This document shows positions 16,071-17,775 of a DNA stretch of 17,775 bases, in pieces. The stretch comes from CAADGL01 sp964643885 (lineage in GTDB: Bacteria; Planctomycetota; Phycisphaerae; UBA1845; Fen-1342): contig CAZXUI010000087.1 in NCBI GenBank assembly GCA_964643885.1, forward strand, positions 1 through 17,775, written 5' to 3'. Below the pieces are notes generated by a model. It was given only the letters and a program-made list of their open reading frames with translations, did not search any database and was not told the DNA's origin. A program made the position numbers and the translations under genes. The first letter of the stretch is position 1; each line of letters opens with the position of its first letter.

Positions 16071-16238
16071 GGGTCGATGGTCGGGCGGCGGCCGGGCGGG
16101 GCTTGCGGGACCGGGGAGGGGCCTGGAGGCGTCGGTGCGGCGGTGATAGGCTGGTGGGGGGCGGGTTTTCGGCGACCGTGATCCGAGCGGAGCCGCGGCC
16201 GGCGGAGCCCGGACCGTTCACACTTCTGTGGGTGTCCC

Positions 16239-16898
16239 ATGAGATGCGTGTATCAACGACGGACGGCCGGCTCGGTGCGGCCGGGCCGCAGGACGGCTCT
16301 GTGCGCAGCGGTTCTGTGCGCGGGTGCGTGTGTTTCGGCGCTGGCGGGCGGGTGCGGCTTTACGCTGCTGGGCGGGGCGCCGCCGGAGCTGACGCCGGGG
16401 CTGGAGGCGTTGTTGGAGGATGCGGCCCGGTTCGCGCAGTCGGCGGACCACCCACTGGCGGGCGTGGCGGCGGGGACGGAGCGCGACGCGCTCGGCGACC
16501 TGACGGGCTGCTGGGGGGCGTACAACGTGGCCGGACCGCAGCTACTCTCGGCGCAGTGGCTGGAGTTCGACGCCGCGGCCGGGACGCTCGTGCGGCAGAC
16601 GTGGGAGCGGATCGGTGCGCTGGCGACGGTCGTGTTCGTGCAGGAGGGCGCCTTTGCGGTGGTGGATGAGTCGACGCTGCGGTTTACGGTGCAGCGGATT
16701 CTCACGAACGACTTTCTGTCGGGTGAGCTGGAGGACGTGACGGAGCGGTATGGTTCGTTGCCGGTGTACGACGTGGCGATCACGCGCGTGGGGGACGCGA
16801 TCAAGCTGCGGTTCTCGCTGCCGGCGGATGATCCGCGCACGCCGGCGGGGTTTCTGGATGACAGCGAATTGGTTCACCTGGCGGCGGATTGCCCATAG
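16239..16898 (+). CDS. Putative lipoprotein of unknown function
   Basis: A 219-residue protein, not recognised. Residues 1-18 are basic, 19-38 hydrophobic (TALCAAVLCAGACVSALAGG), and Cys39 follows ALAGG, resembling a lipobox although alanine rather than leucine is at -3. That suggests export and lipid anchoring. The mature part contains LTGCWGAYN near residue 88, then alternating beta-strand-like segments (TLVRQTWERIG, LRFTVQRIL, YDVAITRVGDAIKLRFSLP), suggesting a beta-barrel or lipocalin-like fold, which is only a guess. The start ATG 16239 has no strong ribosome site. It lies 168 bp past uvrA, in which nothing definite is seen. The following gene begins just after the stop. Confidence 0.75.
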   Translation: MRCVYQRRTAGSVRPGRRTALCAAVLCAGACVSALAGGCGFTLLGGAPPELTPGLEALLEDAARFAQSADHPLAGVAAGTERDALGDLTGCWGAYNVAGPQLLSAQWLEFDAAAGTLVRQTWERIGALATVVFVQEGAFAVVDESTLRFTVQRILTNDFLSGELEDVTERYGSLPVYDVAITRVGDAIKLRFSLPADDPRTPAGFLDDSELVHLAADCP

Positions 16899-16951
16899 AC
16901 TCACTCTTCTATTTCGGGCAGGCGAGCAGCGCCGCCCCGGAGACCGCTCGA

Positions 16952-17608
16952 ATGCTCGAAGCCATCCCCGCGCGTGCGTTTTTCCGGTTCGAGTTCCCGC
17001 TGCACTACTGGCAGCGCGGGCCACGGATCGACGGCAACCTGCACAAGTGGCCGAGCGAGCCGTTGCTGCCGACGTTGTGCGAGATCGACGGGCAGGCGGC
17101 GTTCGCCGACGTCTATGGAGCGTGGAACGAGAACGGGCTGTACTTCGCGTTCGACGTGCCGGGGCGGCGCGGGCTGCCGAGCTGCGACGTGGCGCAGTGG
17201 TGGAAGAAGGACGGCCTGCGGCTGTGCATCGACACGCGCGACGCGCGGGACGTGAAGCGCGGCACGCGCTACTGCCACTTCTTCTACATCCTGCCGGTCG
17301 GCGGCGGGCGGGATAAGCGCGGGCCGATCATCGGCCACCACCGCATGAGCCGCGCCAAGGAGCACCCGCCGAACGCCGACACGTCGCGGATCGAGATCGC
17401 CTCGGCCGTGGATGCGCGCGGCTACCAGGTGGAGCTGGCGATCCCGGGCGATGCGCTGACCGGCTTCGACCCGGCGGAGCATCCGCGGATCGGCCTGTTC
17501 TACAAGGTGAAGGACACGCAGCTCGGGTCGCAGACGCTCTCGGCCACGGACGAGCTGGGGTGGAATGTGGACCCGAGCCAGTGGGCGACGGCGGTGCTGA
17601 GCCGGTGA
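16952..17608 (+). CDS. DOMON/CBM9-like protein
   Basis: A 218-residue protein resembling the CBM9-like/DOMON-type beta-sandwich domains found in many planctomycete and other bacterial proteins. Supporting pattern: RIDGNLHKWPS (25-35), FADVYGAWNENGLYFAFDV (51-69), WWKKDGLRLCIDTRDARD (84-101), then GYQVELAIPGDALTGFDP and RIGLFYKVKD towards the C terminus. This order (IDG-W, AW-GLY, DG--IDTR, E--IP) is the typical layout of such domains, which bind carbohydrates or haem; the ligand here is unknown. No signal peptide is visible, unlike many relatives. ATG 16952 is chosen for GGAG nine bases upstream; a TTG at 16889, overlapping the previous stop, would add 21 residues and is a real alternative. 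Probably co-transcribed with the lipoprotein gene 53 bp upstream. Confidence 0.78.
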   Translation: MLEAIPARAFFRFEFPLHYWQRGPRIDGNLHKWPSEPLLPTLCEIDGQAAFADVYGAWNENGLYFAFDVPGRRGLPSCDVAQWWKKDGLRLCIDTRDARDVKRGTRYCHFFYILPVGGGRDKRGPIIGHHRMSRAKEHPPNADTSRIEIASAVDARGYQVELAIPGDALTGFDPAEHPRIGLFYKVKDTQLGSQTLSATDELGWNVDPSQWATAVLSR

Positions 17609-17651
17609 GTGGGGCGGAACGAGTCTCATCAGGGATCAGAGAGGCGGGGAA

Positions 17652-17669
17652 GCGGGACAGGAATCCCGC
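17652..17669 (+). terminator. Hairpin downstream of the CBM9-like gene, shared with the uvrA insertion
   Basis: GCGGGA-CAGGAA-TCCCGC is a perfect 6-bp stem with a 6-nt loop, 43 bp after the stop codon at 17608. No T-tract follows, so termination is only a possibility. The hairpin and the bases after it (ACCTGCGGCCGTCG) closely match the hairpin and flank in front of the palindromic cores in uvrA (GCGGGA, then ACCAGCG and GCCGTCG), so it may instead be part of the repeat element. Confidence 0.45.
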
Positions 17670-17682
17670 ACCTGCGGCCGTC

Positions 17683-17775
17683 GACCGGTCGGAGACCGGT
17701 CCCCCCAATCAGACCGGTCGGAGACCGGTCCCCCAATCAGACCGGTCGGAGACCGGTCCCCCAATCAGACCGGTC
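17683..17775 (+). repeat. Intergenic palindromic array running off the window
   Basis: Cores GACCGGTC-GGA-GACCGGTC start at 17683, 17712 and 17740, and a fourth begins at 17768 and is cut by the window end. All complete cores are identical. Tails are CCCCAATCA, with one extra C in the first, giving steps of 29, 28 and 28 bp, not multiples of three. No gene is visible in 17609-17775, so this copy is intergenic. The total length of the array cannot be known. Confidence 0.95.

Overview
The window is high-GC bacterial chromosome with tightly packed genes, often 1-10 bp apart. I infer a member of the Planctomycetota or wider PVC group. The grounds are an oversized UvrA with three ABC modules and an unusual tail (chlamydial UvrA proteins are also oversized), a dockerin/thrombospondin-3-like acidic repeat, and the overall gene style. 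No rRNA, tRNA or universal marker is present, so this placement is tentative. No integrase, transposase, CRISPR array or phage gene was seen.

Layout. Minus strand, 6-6860: spoVR-family gene; an ABC substrate-binding protein and its ATPase with no permease beside them; a RluA-type pseudouridine synthase; and a membrane diadenylate cyclase fused to YbbR/CdaR-like domains. Plus strand, 6977-10314, starting from a 116-bp divergent region: a YggS-type PLP protein, a small membrane protein, a coiled-coil tail-anchored protein, a stand-alone double Clp-N domain protein, and a NicO/UreH-like metal permease with a His-rich loop. A small minus-strand gene with acidic calcium-binding-type repeats lies at 10332-10745. 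Plus strand, 10962-17608: the giant UvrA, a probable lipoprotein and a CBM9/DOMON-like protein.

The most unusual signal is a dispersed palindromic repeat. Its core is 19 bp, GACCGGTC-NGA-GACCGGTC, with each half an 8-bp perfect palindrome. It occurs at three places: an 11-unit tandem array inside the metal-permease gene (9737-10029), a two-unit insertion inside uvrA (15372-15416), and an array in the intergenic space at the right edge (from 17683, running off the window). Inside the permease gene the period is 27 bp, so the frame stays open. In the intergenic array it is 28-29 bp. In uvrA a 26-bp step puts the two units in different reading frames. The uvrA and right-edge copies also share an upstream hairpin-containing flank, and the uvrA copy is bracketed by 16-bp near-identical direct repeats exactly 90 bp apart. 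This looks like a small palindromic element that spreads at DNA level and is tolerated in protein linkers, comparable in concept to Rickettsia palindromic elements.

Functionally the window mixes DNA repair (UvrA), second-messenger synthesis (c-di-AMP, with a non-canonical DGA motif), RNA modification, PLP homeostasis, proteostasis (Clp-N) and metal or solute transport. Most neighbours form short transcription units rather than one pathway.
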